A DNA stretch of 33,378 bases from an uncultured bacterium (GTDB taxonomy: Bacteria; Bacteroidota; Bacteroidia; Sphingobacteriales; Sphingobacteriaceae), in NCBI GenBank assembly GCA_903958995.1, contig CAJBVG010000111.1, positions 1 through 33,378 on the forward strand, given 5' to 3'. This document shows, piece after piece, positions 31,609-33,378 of this stretch. The notes beneath the pieces are model-generated. The model had not been told where the DNA came from, made no database searches, and saw only the letters and a list, made by a program, of their open reading frames with translations. The position numbers were made by a program, and so were the translations under genes. Position 1 is the stretch's first letter, and each line of letters starts with the position of its first letter.

Positions 31609-32761
31609 TCTTTAATAAGGCGTTTTCAAAATTAACAACTAATTTATTTATTGACCAATCTTTAATATTGATGATGGACTTCTCTTTCATCTCCATTAAT
31701 ATGATATTATGTTGAATAAGCTCTTTCATCTTTACAGATAACATATCACTATTACCAGCTTCAAATATATACCCATTATTGGTAATTAAATCAACAGCGG
31801 AACCAACTTTATCACTTGCAATTATAGCTAATCCACAATTCATGGCTTCATTTATTCCTAAGCCCCATGTTTCTGAAACCGATGGCAATACAAAAACGTC
31901 AGCTGAACGATAAATCATTGGCATTTGAGATTGATTCATAAACCCTACAAAACGAATATTGGGGTCTGTTGAAGACATATTTTTTAACATCTCTTCATCA
32001 GGGCCATTCCCTACCATTAGTAAAGTGCAGGGTTGATCTTTCAAATTCAATTTCGCTTGAATAAGTGTTTGTAGATTTTTTCTGTATTCAAATTTCCCAG
32101 TATAAAGAAAAACTGTATGATTCTCTGGGATTTTCAATTCAGACTTAAAATCTGCGACCTTACGCTTTAACTCATCAGTATAAACAACAAACCTAGATTC
32201 ATTAATTGCATGAGGTGCAAAAAAAATGTTTTCTTCTTTAAAACCTACCCATTTATAATACTCTTTGTTGTTACTTCCTACAGCAATTGGGTAATCTACA
32301 TTTCTATAGATCCAATTTAAGTATAATCTTCTGATTAAATTTTTGAAAGATGATTGCTTAGTTAGTAGATGAGAATCTCCTCTGAAATAAATTGGCACCT
32401 TGCCTTTGAAATACTTCAAAACAGATAGATGACTTTTAAAACTCCATCCAAAAACAACAATTTTATCTGGATTATACTCTTCTATTCTTTGTATAATATC
32501 TGGATTCACTATGCCATTAAAATGATGTGTCCCGGGATCTTGTGCTGTATTATTTAGAAACTCGTATGAATAACCTTCTAATAAAGGAACATCCCATTCT
32601 ACTACTCGATTGAATCCTGGATCAAATTTATTTATGGATTGTTCTCCCCAAGTATAAAACACTTTTAGATCTATATTCCCACGCTCTACTAGTCCAGTTA
32701 ATATTGGCACATAGTATTGTATAGGATGAGATATAATAAATGCTACTTTGACTTTACTCAT
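31601..32761 (-). CDS. Family 4 glycosyltransferase
   Basis: This 386-residue GT-B protein begins 'KVAFIISHPIQYYVPIL', a start shared by many GT4 enzymes of Bacteroidota polysaccharide loci, and contains 'IYFRGDSHLL', 'FLYTGKFEYRKNLQTL' and 'SETWGLGINEAM' (E-x7-E nucleotide-sugar motif). It is cytoplasmic or membrane-associated and should add one sugar to a lipid-linked intermediate. It lies directly after the FkbM gene (0 bases between) and overlaps the Wzy-like gene by 8 bases. The sugar specificity is unknown. Confidence 0.9.
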   Translation of the reverse strand: MSKVKVAFIISHPIQYYVPILTGLVERGNIDLKVFYTWGEQSINKFDPGFNRVVEWDVPLLEGYSYEFLNNTAQDPGTHHFNGIVNPDIIQRIEEYNPDKIVVFGWSFKSHLSVLKYFKGKVPIYFRGDSHLLTKQSSFKNLIRRLYLNWIYRNVDYPIAVGSNNKEYYKWVGFKEENIFFAPHAINESRFVVYTDELKRKVADFKSELKIPENHTVFLYTGKFEYRKNLQTLIQAKLNLKDQPCTLLMVGNGPDEEMLKNMSSTDPNIRFVGFMNQSQMPMIYRSADVFVLPSVSETWGLGINEAMNCGLAIIASDKVGSAVDLITNNGYIFEAGNSDMLSVKMKELIQHNIILMEMKEKSIINIKDWSINKLVVNFENALLKNV

Positions 32762-33378
32762 TTATATTTCGAGATTTAAAATTCTAAATTTAGGAGAGTC
32801 AATAATAATTTTTTTCACATATTCAAGATCTCTTACATAAATTAAATTATCAAAATCGTGTAGTTTTGCTGGTATTAGTACTCTTCTAAATGGATCATAT
32901 TCAAAAGATTGAAACCCATATGATTTTAACTTTTCATCAATGTCAGTATCTTTAAACCCATAATTCATTCCACTCCCATTTAATTCAATTATAATTGCTT
33001 TTAATGAATTCTTTTTAAGAGTTTCTTCCCCTCCATTTAATACTTCTAATTCAAAACCTTCAACGTCAATTTTCAATAGACTTGGGTTTTCATTATTTAA
33101 TATCGCATCAAGCGTGTTCACTTCAATTTTCTTAGTAGTCGAGTTTGCTTCACTTGAATTTACAACATGATTCATTGAGGAATCTTGTTCATCTGAAAAC
33201 AATAATTCTCCCTTTTGGGAAGAAAGCCCAATGTTCATTAATACTGTATTTTTAGAAATATTATTTAATGATATATTTTTATGCAATTGATTAAATGTAT
33301 TTGGAACTGGTTCAATACAATAAGTGTGTGCGCCAATCTCTGCTGATGCTAAAACTGTATAACTTCCGATGTTAGCCC
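32762..33378 (-). CDS. FkbM family methyltransferase (5' end outside window)
   Basis: The frame stays open from the stop at 32762 to the right edge. The visible start is mid-protein: translating to the edge reveals the SAM-binding motif I 'ANIGSYTVLAS' then 'IEPVPNTFNQL', which lie ahead of the first possible TTG start at 33286. Further on, 'LLKIDVEGFELEVLNGG' is the FkbM hallmark. FkbM enzymes O-methylate sugars or related hydroxyls. Here the acceptor is probably a sugar of the same glycan. About 205 residues are visible; the family is usually 230-300, so a short N-terminal piece is missing. The operon continues to the right. Confidence 0.88.
   Translation of the reverse strand, partial: ANIGSYTVLASAEIGAHTYCIEPVPNTFNQLHKNISLNNISKNTVLMNIGLSSQKGELLFSDEQDSSMNHVVNSSEANSTTKKIEVNTLDAILNNENPSLLKIDVEGFELEVLNGGEETLKKNSLKAIIIELNGSGMNYGFKDTDIDEKLKSYGFQSFEYDPFRRVLIPAKLHDFDNLIYVRDLEYVKKIIIDSPKFRILNLEI

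Noticed and set aside
33284-33286. TTG as the true start of the FkbM methyltransferase
   Set aside because: The frame continues upstream to the window edge and encodes the conserved SAM-binding motif, so the start lies outside.

Overview
The window (33,378 bases, roughly one third G+C) comes from a member of the Bacteroidota, most likely an aerobic or microaerobic environmental lineage. The evidence is the gene families (M61 peptidase with a PDZ domain, DUF6132, DUF2911, DUF4442, TIGR03643, a fused PIG-L deacetylase beside an SSS symporter), the near absence of Shine-Dalgarno sequences, and promoter elements of the Bacteroidota type (TAnnTTTG at -7, TTG at -33). Genes are tightly packed. No intergenic gap reaches 300 bases: the largest are 153 bases (22468-22620) and 148 bases (6309-6456). 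I see no rRNA, tRNA, transposase, integrase or CRISPR array.

Layout. 1-2094 (+): the end of an M61 aminopeptidase, a two-gene redox unit (DUF6132 membrane protein plus a rhodanese-thioredoxin lipoprotein), and a cold-shock-domain protein. 2153-6308 (-): a secreted multidomain PIG-L deacetylase followed after one base by a sodium:solute symporter, probably one 'deacetylate then import' unit. 6457-9199: a CcoI/FixI-type copper ATPase (+) behind an FNR/CRP-like dyad, then a small 2Fe-2S ferredoxin (-). 9299-15206: a possible light/stress neighbourhood with a TIGR01777 epimerase and photolyase (+) converging on a leftward set (NmrA-like oxidoreductase, TIGR03643, DUF2867 SDR, cytochrome c lipoprotein, GNAT).

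15304-24226 handles fatty acids. Acyl-CoA synthetase, FadN-type 3-hydroxyacyl-CoA dehydrogenase/enoyl-CoA hydratase, thiolase and acyl-CoA dehydrogenase form a leftward beta-oxidation operon. Diverging from it are an FMN-dependent nitronate-monooxygenase-like enzyme and a DUF4442 hotdog protein. The divergent region carries a perfect 9-7-9 inverted repeat lying over the predicted start site of the fad promoter. A DUF2911 protein (-) follows.

25195 to the right edge is a leftward polysaccharide operon of exosortase X/Y type: FkbM methyltransferase (cut by the edge), GT4, Wzy-like membrane protein, GT4 resembling XYAG1, a single polypeptide joining a GT2 glycosyltransferase to a complete exosortase core, a NodU/CmcH-type carbamoyltransferase, and GT2. 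The fusion protein is the most striking gene.

The most striking non-coding pattern is a set of six short arrays at gene ends. They differ in sequence but all have a period of exactly 7 bases, and one of them is folded into a perfect 26-base-pair inverted repeat.
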